Part shown: piece after piece, positions 7,657 to 16,501 of the stretch
How positions within the stretch are numbered: the stretch's first letter is position 1
Layout of the letters: each line of letters opens with the position of its first letter
Source: Bradyrhizobium sp. ORS 285
GTDB lineage: Bacteria; Pseudomonadota; Alphaproteobacteria; Rhizobiales; Xanthobacteraceae
Direction: 5' to 3'
NCBI RefSeq assembly: GCF_900176205.1
Contig: NZ_LT859959.1
Location: 6,221,001 to 6,285,000, forward strand
Length of the DNA: 64,000 nt
Notes under the pieces: generated by a model
The model's database searches: none
What the model saw: the letters and a program-made list of their open reading frames with translations, nothing else
What the model was told of the DNA's origin: nothing
Program-made: the position numbers and the translations under genes

Positions 7657-8091
7657 ATGATTTGGAAATTGCGTCTGGCTGGTCTCGCCTTCGCGTCACT
7701 GGTGATCGCACAACCTGCTTTGGCCGCTGACGATCCGACCGGCACCTGGCTGACCCAGGCTGGCGATGCCAAGATCAAGGTCGCCAAATGCGGCGCCAAT
7801 CTGTGCGGCACCGTGGTGTGGCTGAAGGAGCCGATGGACACCGACACCGGCAAGCCGGCGGTCGACAACAAGAACCCCAATCGCGCGCTCGCCAACCGCC
7901 CGATCATCGGGCTGCAGCTGTTCGAGAACATTCATCCCGAGGGACCGAACAAATGGTCCGGCAAGATCTACAACGCCGATGACGGCCAGAGCTACACCAG
8001 CCACATCTCGGTGTCCGGCCCCGATACGCTGAAGGTCGAAGGCTGCGTCGGCGCGATGTGCGGCGGCGAGACCTGGACGCGGGCGCGCTGA
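7657..8091 (+). CDS. DUF2147 family secreted protein
   Basis: This 144-aa protein has a signal peptide (KLRLAGLAFASLVIAQPALA) and a DUF2147 domain: DPTGTWLTQ at the mature start, KCGANLCGTVVWL, then a conserved KWSGKIYNADDGQSYTSHI and a final CVGAMCGGETWTR. It is exported to the periplasm; two cysteine pairs may form disulfides. The molecular function of the family is unknown. It ends 6 bp from the convergent DUF3095 gene. A long repeat-filled region lies upstream. Confidence 0.85.
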   Translation: MIWKLRLAGLAFASLVIAQPALAADDPTGTWLTQAGDAKIKVAKCGANLCGTVVWLKEPMDTDTGKPAVDNKNPNRALANRPIIGLQLFENIHPEGPNKWSGKIYNADDGQSYTSHISVSGPDTLKVEGCVGAMCGGETWTRAR

Positions 8092-8097
8092 TCGACC

Positions 8098-9246
8098 TCA
8101 GGCGACCGCGGTCTTCAGCGCGGTCGCCGCCGAGGCATAGCCGCCTTGCGCGCCATCGATGAAGTGCACATGGTCGGGACGAATGGCCGATGGCGTGAAG
8201 CAGGTCATCATCGCCGACGCCTGCCGGTGCAGGCCGTAGCGCACGATGCCCCCGGATGCAGCGGCGCTGAGCCGCCGCTCCAACTCCTTGGCAAGCTCCT
8301 CGGTACAGTCGAGGATCATGCGCAGCGCATCGTCATATTTCCGGAAGTCGGAATTCTCCACCACCTGCTGCCGGTACAGATCCGGCACGAAGCCGCCGAT
8401 GCTGATGCCGAAACGCATGATGGCATAGACGAACAGCGTGCGTCCGAGCACCCGGGCCCAGCGCACCACGCCCGGGCCACGCGACGCGCGTACTTCGTAG
8501 TCCAAGCCTTGGGGCGGCCATTGCAGCGCCGGCCCGCCGGGCGGCACCGGCCGCCCCGCCTCCGGACTGCGCTCGGTCAGCGTGATGATGTCCTCGATGA
8601 CGCTGCGATAGGCTTGCGGCTCCGCGCCCGCAGCCGGCAGCACCAGCACCGACAGGATGAGACCACGCGCCGACGGCATTTCCTCGAACCGGCAGGACAG
8701 GCCGGATAGATCGGGCTGCGTGCCTGATGGCGCCGGGGGAATCGCGAACTCGCCGCGCTTCATCGCGGCCTCGGCCCAGCCGAGGCCGCCGCCGGCAAAC
8801 ATGGCGTAGGACAGGTTCGCCGAAGGACCATATCGCGCCACGCGCACGTCATGCCCCTGAGCGCGGATCGCGCTGACCGGCACCAGCGCGACGCGCATCG
8901 CGAGCCCGAGATCGTCGCTGACCCAGCGCGCCGTGGCGGCCAGGGCATCGCGGGCCGCCGCCGCATCGTCAGGTCCGACCGCAAAGCTCGCGCCGTCACC
9001 CCCGAACACGAACGGGAATTCGCGGCCCTCCAGCGCGTTGGTCACGGCGGCGATGATCGCTGCGCCGGCCATGTTGACCGCCTTGTAGCGCTTGTCCGCA
9101 ATCGCCTTGGTCGACTCGACGATATCGGCCGTGCCGATCAGCCAATCGTCCGGCAGCGGCTTGTAGAGCTCGGGATCCATCAGCCGCGAGAAGCCGCGAA
9201 ACACCGGGATCGAGGCATAATAATCTGCAGCGCTGGGCTTCGACAT
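8098..9246 (-). CDS. DUF3095 family protein (cyclase-like domain)
   Basis: The 382-aa protein matches the DUF3095 pattern: YYASIPVFRGFSRLMDPELY at the start, then LPDDWLIGTADIVESTKAIA and FPFVFGGDGASFAVGP. The last two resemble the metal- and nucleotide-binding segments of adenylate/guanylate cyclase class III folds (D in TADI and GGDG), so a nucleotide-cyclase-like fold is plausible. That activity is inference; the family has no established role. The ATG at 9246 (MSKPSAADYY) is chosen because residues upstream of it look non-homologous. Confidence 0.8.
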   Translation of the reverse strand: MSKPSAADYYASIPVFRGFSRLMDPELYKPLPDDWLIGTADIVESTKAIADKRYKAVNMAGAAIIAAVTNALEGREFPFVFGGDGASFAVGPDDAAAARDALAATARWVSDDLGLAMRVALVPVSAIRAQGHDVRVARYGPSANLSYAMFAGGGLGWAEAAMKRGEFAIPPAPSGTQPDLSGLSCRFEEMPSARGLILSVLVLPAAGAEPQAYRSVIEDIITLTERSPEAGRPVPPGGPALQWPPQGLDYEVRASRGPGVVRWARVLGRTLFVYAIMRFGISIGGFVPDLYRQQVVENSDFRKYDDALRMILDCTEELAKELERRLSAAASGGIVRYGLHRQASAMMTCFTPSAIRPDHVHFIDGAQGGYASAATALKTAVA

Positions 9247-9385
9247 CGCGAGGTCATCCGTGCGGAGAGCGCCTTCCATGCGGAGCTACGGACATTCCTG
9301 TCAAGCGGGTTCGGCTCTGGGACAGGCGGCGCCACGGTCGCGCCATGTTATCGTTCCGTTGGGTTCGGCGTGCTAGCCTCGCCGC

Positions 9386-10189
9386 ATGAGTGCCGATACC
9401 CCGCCTGTCCCCCAACTCGCCGCCCGTGCCCTGCAGATCGCGGACCGCATCAACACCGCCGGTTTCGAAGGCCAGGTCCTGTCGGCGACGCCGCTCGCCG
9501 TCCGCATCGGCGAGACCGGCATCGCGGTGGTCTTCCGCTACGGCGTCGTCGTGTTCGTCGGCCTGTCGGTCGCCGAGGAGATCAACTTCCTCGACCAGCT
9601 GAGCGCGCGGCTGTTCGGCCCGATCGCGCCGCATGAGGAAGAGACCGCCAAGGTCCAGGTCGCGCGCGAGTCCGAGGAGCCGATCCCGGTCGGCGGCCCG
9701 ATCCTGGTCAAGGAGCTGTCGATCGAGCGATTGCTGATCGTCGCCGATGCGCTTGCCAAGAGCGTCGTGCTCGGCCGCAGCGAGCGCGAGATCGCGAACG
9801 TCTTCGACACGATCGAGCCGTTCGCGCGCGAATTGGCCTCGCTCGGGCGCACATCCCGGAGTCGGGTCGCGATGGTCAAGCTGCTCGGCGCCGCGCTCCT
9901 GGTGCAGCATCGCGTCTCCGGCCGCGTCGCCGTCGGCGAGAAGCCAGACGTGCTGTGGGATCGCCCCGATCTCGAGCGGCTCTATGCCCGGCTCGAGGAC
10001 GAATATGAGCTGAAGGAGCGCGAGGAGACGCTCAACCGCAAGCTCGCCGTGATCTCCGAGACGGCGACCGCGGTCGCCGACATCATCGATACCAAGCGCT
10101 CGCTGCGGCTCGAGATCATCGTCGTCATCCTGATCGCCTGCGAGATCGTGCTCGGCTTCTACGAGATCTTCGCCCGCGGCGGGCATTGA
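9386..10189 (+). CDS. RMD1/RMND1 (DUF155) family protein
   Basis: This 267-aa protein belongs to the DUF155 family related to eukaryotic RMND1 and Sif2/Rmd1. Marks are the N-terminal barrel-like segment ending in VVFVGLSVAEEINFLDQL, the conserved helix with LFVADALAKS-type sequence (LLIVADALAKSVVLGRSE), EKPDVLWDRPDLERLYARLE, and a single C-terminal transmembrane helix after LNRKLAVISETATAVADII. It is probably anchored in the inner membrane by its tail. In mitochondria RMND1 supports translation; the bacterial role is not known. Confidence 0.82.
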   Translation: MSADTPPVPQLAARALQIADRINTAGFEGQVLSATPLAVRIGETGIAVVFRYGVVVFVGLSVAEEINFLDQLSARLFGPIAPHEEETAKVQVARESEEPIPVGGPILVKELSIERLLIVADALAKSVVLGRSEREIANVFDTIEPFARELASLGRTSRSRVAMVKLLGAALLVQHRVSGRVAVGEKPDVLWDRPDLERLYARLEDEYELKEREETLNRKLAVISETATAVADIIDTKRSLRLEIIVVILIACEIVLGFYEIFARGGH

Positions 10190-10389
10190 TCGACCCATCG
10201 CCCGTCGCCGCCAACTACGCGGGTTTCCGGCATTCAGCTCGGGTTCAGCCGCCGGATGGAACACTGCTGCCATGCTCAGTGTGGAGCATGGGGAGTACAG
10301 CGGGATGACGAAGGTGGGCAGTTATCGTTGTCGGAAGCAGGCCGCAGGTCCTGCCGCTGCGATGCTGGCCCTGTCGGGCCCCCTGCCGA

Positions 10390-11106
10390 TCACTCCAGCG
10401 CGCTGACGTTCCAGGTCGCATGACGTACGCCGGGCAGCTTTGCCAGTTCAGCCGTGACGCGGTCGAGCTCGGCCGTCTCGGCCGCCAGCGGCACCAACGT
10501 CGCGGTGATCTCCGCGATGTCGTCGGAACGATAGGCGACCTCGGTCTCGCGCACAGGATATTTGGCCGCCTCCAGCCGCTCATCCAGCGCCTCGCGCAAT
10601 TGCGCGGCATGCAGGATGTCGGTGGTCACCACGATCTCGTAGTTGGCCTCGGAGGTCGCCGCGTTGAGCGGGATGCGGTCGATCGCATTCACCAGCGGCC
10701 GCAGCAAGGTGTTGCCGGCGAGCACGAACAGGGTCAGCGCGACCGACTGGGCGACGAGGTCCGCACCCGCACAGGCGCCGACGGCCGCCGAGGCCCACAG
10801 CGTCGCCGCCGTATTGAGGCCGCGGACGTTCATGCCTTCCTTCATGATCGTGCCGGCGCCGAGAAAGCCGATGCCCGAGACGACGTAGGCAATGATCCGC
10901 ACCGCGCCGTCGGCGCCGGTCAGACGGTTGCCGAGATCGACGAAGGCCGCGGCACCGACGGCGACCAGCACGTTGGTGCGCAGGCCGGCGCTGCGCTGCC
11001 GGAATTGCCGCTCGGCGCCGATCAAGGTGCCCAGCACGAAGGCCGTGAACAGGCTGACGAGCGTGTCGAGGAAATCATAGAGCTGGAAGGTGTGCAGGAA
11101 TCGCAT
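10390..11106 (-). CDS. MgtC/SapB family membrane protein
   Basis: The 238-aa protein has four to five N-terminal hydrophobic helices with the MgtC signature: LIGAERQFRQRSAGLRTNVL and GIGFLGAGTIMKEG...GLNTAATLWASAAVGACAG. A C-terminal ACT-like cytoplasmic domain starts near residue 155 (YEIVVTTDILHAAQLREAL). MgtC proteins modulate membrane potential or ATP synthase and help survival at low Mg2+. The start at 11106 (MRFLHTFQLYDF) matches relatives; an ATG eight codons upstream is possible. No Mg-sensing leader was recognised. Confidence 0.88.
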   Translation of the reverse strand: MRFLHTFQLYDFLDTLVSLFTAFVLGTLIGAERQFRQRSAGLRTNVLVAVGAAAFVDLGNRLTGADGAVRIIAYVVSGIGFLGAGTIMKEGMNVRGLNTAATLWASAAVGACAGADLVAQSVALTLFVLAGNTLLRPLVNAIDRIPLNAATSEANYEIVVTTDILHAAQLREALDERLEAAKYPVRETEVAYRSDDIAEITATLVPLAAETAELDRVTAELAKLPGVRHATWNVSALE

Positions 11107-11255
11107 GGCAAGGACAGTCTTTGATATCACGCTCCGCTCGTGCAGCGGCTGGCATGGTCAGGGCCCGCGGCCTGGGGCGCCGCGAGACGGCCGCTTTCTT
11201 AGGCCGTCCTTGATCGAAATCAAATCCCCTTCCCTCCACCGTATCCTAGGCTGAC

Positions 11256-11642
11256 ATGATCAACAGGCAGATGACGTTGTCCGACACGCGAAGGGATCAC
11301 AGTCCCGCCGTCCGGCTGGGACATGACGCGGTGAGCGCGGTGAAGCTGTCGCAGCAGCTCACCGCAGACATCGATGCGTGGGCCGAGACGCACCAGGTCA
11401 CCCGCTCCGATGCCATCAGCCAGTTGCTCGCGATCGGCCTGCATGCCTCTCCGCCGGCGCCGGCTGCGCAGCCCAAGCTGAGGGATCCGCTGACGATCGA
11501 GCAAAACGCGATCCGGTTGATCGACCAGATGCTCGACCCCAACCTGCCGGCCGACGAGCGCGAGCGGCGCATCCGCCGCCTGATCGAGGGCCCGGCCGAA
11601 TTTGCCGGCGAGCGCATCGACCTGCCGAAGCATCTCGACTGA
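11256..11642 (+). CDS. Ribbon-helix-helix-like small protein
   Basis: In this 128-aa protein, residues 28-63 (VKLSQQLTADIDAWAETHQV then TRSDAISQLLAIGL) read like a ribbon-helix-helix DNA-binding unit: a beta strand, then two helices with the usual S/T-R-S-D turn. The rest is helical and charged, with an RERRIRRLIEGP segment. It may be a transcription factor or antitoxin-like, but no toxin gene adjoins it. It ends 1 bp before the convergent P-type ATPase gene. Start may also be the Met at 11271. Confidence 0.6.
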   Translation: MINRQMTLSDTRRDHSPAVRLGHDAVSAVKLSQQLTADIDAWAETHQVTRSDAISQLLAIGLHASPPAPAAQPKLRDPLTIEQNAIRLIDQMLDPNLPADERERRIRRLIEGPAEFAGERIDLPKHLD

Positions 11643-11643
11643 G

Positions 11644-13938
11644 TTACGCCGCGGAGCGCGCCGCGACGGCCTCGTAGATGTCGTCCTCCTGCGCGGTATG
11701 CATGCGCACCAGGGTTTCGATCGCCTCGACGACCCGCTGCGCGTCGCGGATGAGATAGCGATCGACCTTCTCGGACGGCAGGTCCTCGACCACCCGCCCG
11801 AGCAGCCGCGCCAGGTGCAGGATCTCGCGATGCGCGCGGCTCATCGCCGAGAGGCCGTGGCTGTCCTGCAGCAGCCGCGCCAGCCGCGGATAGACCGAAC
11901 CCTCGTCATCGCGCTCATGCGCGACGACCTGGTCCTGCACCAGCGCGTTGGCCTCGACGATCAGGCTGATCGCCTGCTCCGGCGAAGCCTCATCGAGCGC
12001 ATCGACGATCGCGCGAAGACGATCGAGGCCACGCAGCAGCGCTTGATGGTCATGGCGCAGGCCACGGCCGTCCTCAGCCGTGATCTGGCCGGACTTGCCG
12101 CGACCGGCCGGCAGCAGCGCGCGGAGCGCGTTGAGGATGACGGCGACGTCGATCGCCTCCTGCACCAGGGCCGCCGGCACCGGCTGCAGCAGGCCGAACG
12201 CCGCCGCGCCCATCGCGATGAACGACAGCGCCATGCCGGCGATGATGCTCTCGAGCGCGATCCGACGGGCGCGCTGCGCGATCACGATCGCCTCCCCGAC
12301 GCGGTCGAGCCGGTCGGCAAGGATGACGACATCGGCCGCCTCCGACGAGGCGCTCGCGCCGCGTGCGCCGAGCGCGATGCCGACATCGGCCGACGCCAGC
12401 GCCGGCGCATCGTTGATGCCATCGCCGACCATGATGGTCGGATGCAGCCGCTGCTCGCTCTTGACCGCGTCGACCTTGTCCGACGGCACGCGATCGGCGA
12501 GCACCGCATCGAGATCGAGCGCAGCCCCGATCGCCTGCGCCGCCGCGGCGCGGTCGCCGGTGACCATCACCATGCGGGCGATGCCGGCCTCGCGCAGCCA
12601 ACGGATCGCCCGCGGCGTATCGGCGCGCAGTTCGTCGGCGAGCAGCAGCGCGCCGATCGGCTTGCCATCGACCGCGACGAGCACGATCAGCGCCGAGCGC
12701 CATGACGCGCGGCGGATGGCGCGCGCAGCCCAGGACGGCGGGGCGTGGCTGCCGAGGATCAGGTCCGGCGAGCCGGCGCTGATGCGGCGGCCGTCGATGG
12801 CGCCCTCGAGGCCCGAGCCCATCGTCTCGCGCACCCGCTCCGGGACCTTCAGCCTGAGCCCGCGGGCATGGCCCGCCTCGACGATGGCATGCGCCAGCAC
12901 ATGGTGAGAGGCCTGCTCCAGCGAGGCGCCGAGCAGCAGCACGTTGTCGGCATCCTCTCCCGGAGCCGCCTCCACCGAGAGCAGCCGCGCGCCGCCGACG
13001 GTGAGCGTACCAGTCTTGTCAAACAACACCGTGTGCGCCCGCGCCAGCGCCTCGAGCTTGCCGCCGCCCTTGACCAGGATGCCGCTGCGCGCGGCCTGAG
13101 CAACGCCGGCGATGAAGGCGACCGGTGCCGCAAGGATGAGTGGGCAAGGCGTCGCGGCGACCATCACAGCAAGCGCTCGGATCAGGTCGCCTGATGCAAA
13201 CCAGGCCGCAGCCGCGATCGTCAGGCTCACCGGCAGGAAGATCAACGCGTAACGATCAGCGAGCCGCACGAACGGCGCCTTCGCGGTCTGCGCGGATGTC
13301 ACCAGCTTCACGATGCCGGCATAGGTGCTCTCGCCCGCAGTGGCGGTGACCGACAGCTCGAACGTCTCGCCGGCGTTCAGCGAGCCGGACAGGATCGCCA
13401 TGCCGCGCGTCTTGGACACCGGGATCGGCTCACCGGTGAGCGCCGATTCATCGACCACCGCCAGGACCGTTTCCACCACGCCGTCCACGGGCACGATCTC
13501 GCCGGCGCGGACCATCAGGCGGTCGCCAACGGCCACGTCGGCCACCGCAACATCCTCGATGCGATCCTCGCGCCAGCGATGCGCGATACGCGGCGCCCGG
13601 TCGACCAGCGCGCGCAGATCGTGCTCGGCGCGCGCGACCGCGATGTCCTCGAGCACGTTGCCGCCGGAATACATCAGCGCCACCACGGCACCCGCCAGCG
13701 GCTCGCCGAGCACGACCGCCGCGCTCATCGATACCAGCGCGATGGCATCGACGCCGATGCGGCCGGCCAGGACATCGCGGATGATCGAGATGATCAGGCC
13801 GGCGATGACCGGGACGGTCGAGGCGGTGAAAGCGATGCCTGCCCATTCGGGCCGGCCGACCGCATGCGCGAGGCCGCCCGCGACGAGGCCCGCGACGGCG
13901 ATTGCGACGAGGGTCCATCGCAGGATGCGTTCGAACAT
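11644..13938 (-). CDS. P1B-5-type metal-transporting ATPase with C-terminal hemerythrin domain (Nia-like)
   Basis: This 764-aa transporter has the P-type core: TGEP actuator loop, the membrane metal motif TPCPLIL, the phosphorylation site DKTGT and the hinge MVGDGINDAPAL. The TPC motif, rather than CPC or SPC, marks the P1B-5 group, whose studied member is Sinorhizobium meliloti Nia, which exports Ni2+/Fe2+. Residues from about 620 form a hemerythrin-like helical bundle (DHQALLRGLDRLR ... VAHERDDEGSVYPRLARLL ... RAHREILHLARLL ... RMHTAQEDDIYEA), which is also typical of P1B-5 pumps and may sense iron or oxygen. No N-terminal CxxC metal domain is present. It ends 1 bp from the convergent ribbon-helix-helix gene. 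Confidence 0.85.
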   Translation of the reverse strand: MFERILRWTLVAIAVAGLVAGGLAHAVGRPEWAGIAFTASTVPVIAGLIISIIRDVLAGRIGVDAIALVSMSAAVVLGEPLAGAVVALMYSGGNVLEDIAVARAEHDLRALVDRAPRIAHRWREDRIEDVAVADVAVGDRLMVRAGEIVPVDGVVETVLAVVDESALTGEPIPVSKTRGMAILSGSLNAGETFELSVTATAGESTYAGIVKLVTSAQTAKAPFVRLADRYALIFLPVSLTIAAAAWFASGDLIRALAVMVAATPCPLILAAPVAFIAGVAQAARSGILVKGGGKLEALARAHTVLFDKTGTLTVGGARLLSVEAAPGEDADNVLLLGASLEQASHHVLAHAIVEAGHARGLRLKVPERVRETMGSGLEGAIDGRRISAGSPDLILGSHAPPSWAARAIRRASWRSALIVLVAVDGKPIGALLLADELRADTPRAIRWLREAGIARMVMVTGDRAAAAQAIGAALDLDAVLADRVPSDKVDAVKSEQRLHPTIMVGDGINDAPALASADVGIALGARGASASSEAADVVILADRLDRVGEAIVIAQRARRIALESIIAGMALSFIAMGAAAFGLLQPVPAALVQEAIDVAVILNALRALLPAGRGKSGQITAEDGRGLRHDHQALLRGLDRLRAIVDALDEASPEQAISLIVEANALVQDQVVAHERDDEGSVYPRLARLLQDSHGLSAMSRAHREILHLARLLGRVVEDLPSEKVDRYLIRDAQRVVEAIETLVRMHTAQEDDIYEAVAARSAA

Positions 13939-14030
13939 GGCGATCAGTTCCGGATTTGCGCCGCACTATCGCCGCGACCACTGCCCGGAGGCTTGAGCGA
14001 AATCAACCGCTGATGCGGCAGATCAGCGCT

Positions 14031-14762
14031 TCAGGCGGTATTGCCGGCGTCGACGGTCAGCACCGTGCCGGTGACGTTGCGGCCGCCCTCGCCGAGCAGG
14101 TACTCGACCATCGCGGCAACATCGTCCGTCTCCGGCAGCCGGCGCAGCGCGCTGCGGCCGGCTATGCGCCGCTGCTGCTCATCGTCCATGCTCTGTGTGA
14201 GCTCGGTCGCGATGAAGCCCGGCGCGATCGCATTGACGGTGATGCCGACCTTGCCGACCTCGCGCGCCAGCGAGCGGGTGAAGCCGTTGGCGGCGGCCTT
14301 GGTCGCGCCATAGACCGCCAGGCCGTTATAGCCGGTGCTGGCGATGATCGAGGAGATGTTGACGATGCGCCCCTCGCCCGCCGCCATCATGTGCCGCACG
14401 ACGTATTTGGTCAGGATCATCGGCGCCAGCACGTTGAGCCGCACGAGCCCCTCGATCTCCGAATTGTGCATGGTCGCGAGCAGGCCTTCGGTGCCGATGC
14501 CGGCATTGTTGACGAGGCCGTAGAGCGGACCGAACTCGTCGCGCACCGACTTCACGAAGGCGGGGATGGCATCGACGGCGCTGAGGTCGCAGGCGCGGAA
14601 ATGGATGCCTGCGCTGCTGGCGCTGAACTCGGCGATGGCCGCGCGCAGCTCGTCGCTCTCGCGACGTGCCACTGCGATGACCTCGTAGCCCGCTGCCGCG
14701 AGCCTGCGTGCGATGGACAATCCGATGCCGCGGCTGCCGCCGGTGACGAGAACGTTACGCAT
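14031..14762 (-). CDS. Short-chain dehydrogenase/reductase, FabG-like
   Basis: This 243-aa classical SDR has the NAD(P)-binding motif TGGSRGIG at residues 7-14, NNAGIG, catalytic Ser in NISSIIAS, and Tyr/Lys in YGATKAA, ending with GTVLTVDAG as in 3-oxoacyl-ACP reductases. Its start overlaps the end of the AMP-ligase gene by 8 bp, and an acyl carrier protein is encoded just upstream, so it probably reduces an ACP-bound beta-keto or related intermediate. Probably the last gene of the cluster. Confidence 0.85.
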   Translation of the reverse strand: MRNVLVTGGSRGIGLSIARRLAAAGYEVIAVARRESDELRAAIAEFSASSAGIHFRACDLSAVDAIPAFVKSVRDEFGPLYGLVNNAGIGTEGLLATMHNSEIEGLVRLNVLAPMILTKYVVRHMMAAGEGRIVNISSIIASTGYNGLAVYGATKAAANGFTRSLAREVGKVGITVNAIAPGFIATELTQSMDDEQQRRIAGRSALRRLPETDDVAAMVEYLLGEGGRNVTGTVLTVDAGNTA

Positions 14763-16143
14763 CGGCGCGCGCCAGCTTGCCGGCCGGCGTGACGTCGAGC
14801 GCCGGCACGAAGCGGATCATCGCCGGCACCTTGTGGGCGGCCAGACGCGCGCGACACTCGGCGAGGATCTCGTTGCGAACGGCATCCGTCCGCGCCGCAT
14901 CGCTGTCCCTCGTGAGCACCACTTCTGCCACGACGATGCCGCCGGTGATCGGGCTTCGCCGCGACTTGGCGCGCGACATCCGGACCTCGGGATGGCCGTT
15001 GATCACGGCTTCGATCTCCTCGGGATGCACCTTCAGGCCACCGACATTGATGATGCCGTTGCGCCGGCCGACGAAGTAGTAGCGGTCGCCGCGTAGCTCG
15101 ACCATGTCACCGGTGTCGACATAGCCGTCGGAGTCGGTCAGCGCCGCCGCCGTGCGCCCGACATAGGCATGCGCCGCGCGCTTCGAGCGGATGCGCAGCG
15201 ATCCGTCGACGACCTTCATGTCGACTGCGCCGCAGCCTTCGCCGAGCAGCGTTGCAGGAAAGCCTTCCAGCCCGTCATTGACGGCAAAGCCCACGCCCGC
15301 CTCGGTCGACGCATAGGCGTGACCGATCGAGGCGTTCGGGAATGCCTGCTTCAATCCATCGAGCACGGGCTGATCAGCGATCTCGCCCGACAGCCGCACA
15401 TAACGCGGGGTGAATTGCTCGGCCGATCCGCTCATCAGCAGCTTGCGCCAATGCGACGGCGTGCCGGAGATATGCGTGACGCCGCGCGCAGTGAGGCGCG
15501 CCACGTGATCGGCCAGTGCCTCACCGGGATCGGACAGCACCATGGAGCCGCCGCCGACGATGGCGCGCAGGAAGATCTGCAGCCCGCCATAGCGGCGGAT
15601 GTCGTAGAACGTCGCCCATACCGGCAATGCATCGCCAGGAGCCGGCCGATCGCCGATGATGGCGCCGCACAGGCCCTCCAGCGTATGGCCGACGATCTTC
15701 GGCACGCCAGAGGTGCCCGAGGTCAGCATCAGCCATTCGGTCGCGCGGACCGTCCGCGCGGCCTGGGCGGCAGGCTGCGGCAGGCCGACGGGGATGACGA
15801 GATCAATGCCGCGACCCGCGAAGCGCTCCGGCTCGTCGGTGACGAGAGCATCGATGCCGGCCTCAGTGATGATGCTGCCGAGGTGCTCGTCCTTCAAATC
15901 GGGCGGGCAGAGCAGCATGCGCCGGGCGACGCCATCGATCTCGATCAGCGCCAAGCCGGCCAACAGCTGGCCGGAGGTCGCGAGCAGGACCGAGCGGCCG
16001 TCGAGCTCGCCGGCGCGGCTGCCGAGACAGCTTCCGCGCGACAGCTCGGCCAGCAAAACGACGTGGCGCGGATCCGAGATCGTCCGCTCGGTCAGCCCCG
16101 TGCCGAGATGGTCGCGTAGCGCGAAGATCTCACGCGGGGACAT
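14755..16143 (-). CDS. AMP-dependent acyl/aryl ligase, likely loading the adjacent ACP
   Basis: This 462-aa ANL-superfamily enzyme is short at the N-terminus compared with fatty acyl-CoA ligases. Visible motifs are LTSGTSGVPKIV (P-loop), YASTEAG (A5), DTGD (A7), RRNGIINVGGLKVHPEEIE (A8) and GKLARADA at the C-terminus with the catalytic A10 lysine. The ATG at 16143 overlaps the ACP gene by 14 bp. It would activate a carboxylic acid as the adenylate and transfer it to the ACP phosphopantetheine. The substrate is not predictable from sequence read by eye. Confidence 0.8.
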   Translation of the reverse strand: MSPREIFALRDHLGTGLTERTISDPRHVVLLAELSRGSCLGSRAGELDGRSVLLATSGQLLAGLALIEIDGVARRMLLCPPDLKDEHLGSIITEAGIDALVTDEPERFAGRGIDLVIPVGLPQPAAQAARTVRATEWLMLTSGTSGVPKIVGHTLEGLCGAIIGDRPAPGDALPVWATFYDIRRYGGLQIFLRAIVGGGSMVLSDPGEALADHVARLTARGVTHISGTPSHWRKLLMSGSAEQFTPRYVRLSGEIADQPVLDGLKQAFPNASIGHAYASTEAGVGFAVNDGLEGFPATLLGEGCGAVDMKVVDGSLRIRSKRAAHAYVGRTAAALTDSDGYVDTGDMVELRGDRYYFVGRRNGIINVGGLKVHPEEIEAVINGHPEVRMSRAKSRRSPITGGIVVAEVVLTRDSDAARTDAVRNEILAECRARLAAHKVPAMIRFVPALDVTPAGKLARADA

Positions 16144-16390
16144 TCTCGTAAGCCCTGATGAAGTCGCCGATCGTGTTCGGGAACGTGACCTCCTCGGACA
16201 GAGTAAAAGGATCGACGCCGAGATCGTCCTCGAGGCGGGCAACAAGGATCGCGAAAGCGAGTGAGTCGAAGCCGGTCTCGTGCAGGGTCAGCTCGTCGGT
16301 CAGCGGCGGCAGCTTGACCTTCTGCTCCTCCGCAATCTGCTTGATCGCTGCAATGATTCTTAACCGTACCGACATGGCGAAATCCGTCAT
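16130..16390 (-). CDS. Stand-alone acyl carrier protein
   Basis: This 86-aa ACP has the phosphopantetheine attachment site in GFDSLAFA (Ser about residue 43). The sequence is acidic in helix II-III, as usual. It is not the housekeeping AcpP (whose site reads DSLDTVE), so it belongs to a dedicated pathway with the overlapping AMP-ligase and SDR. The ATG five codons later (16375) is an alternative start. Confidence 0.85.
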   Translation of the reverse strand: MTDFAMSVRLRIIAAIKQIAEEQKVKLPPLTDELTLHETGFDSLAFAILVARLEDDLGVDPFTLSEEVTFPNTIGDFIRAYENVPA

Positions 16391-16501
16391 TGTTCAAACG
16401 ATGCGACCGACACTAGAGCGACAAGGTGAAGGAACCCGGACCTTCGCGGTAAGTTTTGAGACCGTTGGTAAATGCACCTCGTGGCCTATGATTAAAATCA
16501 T

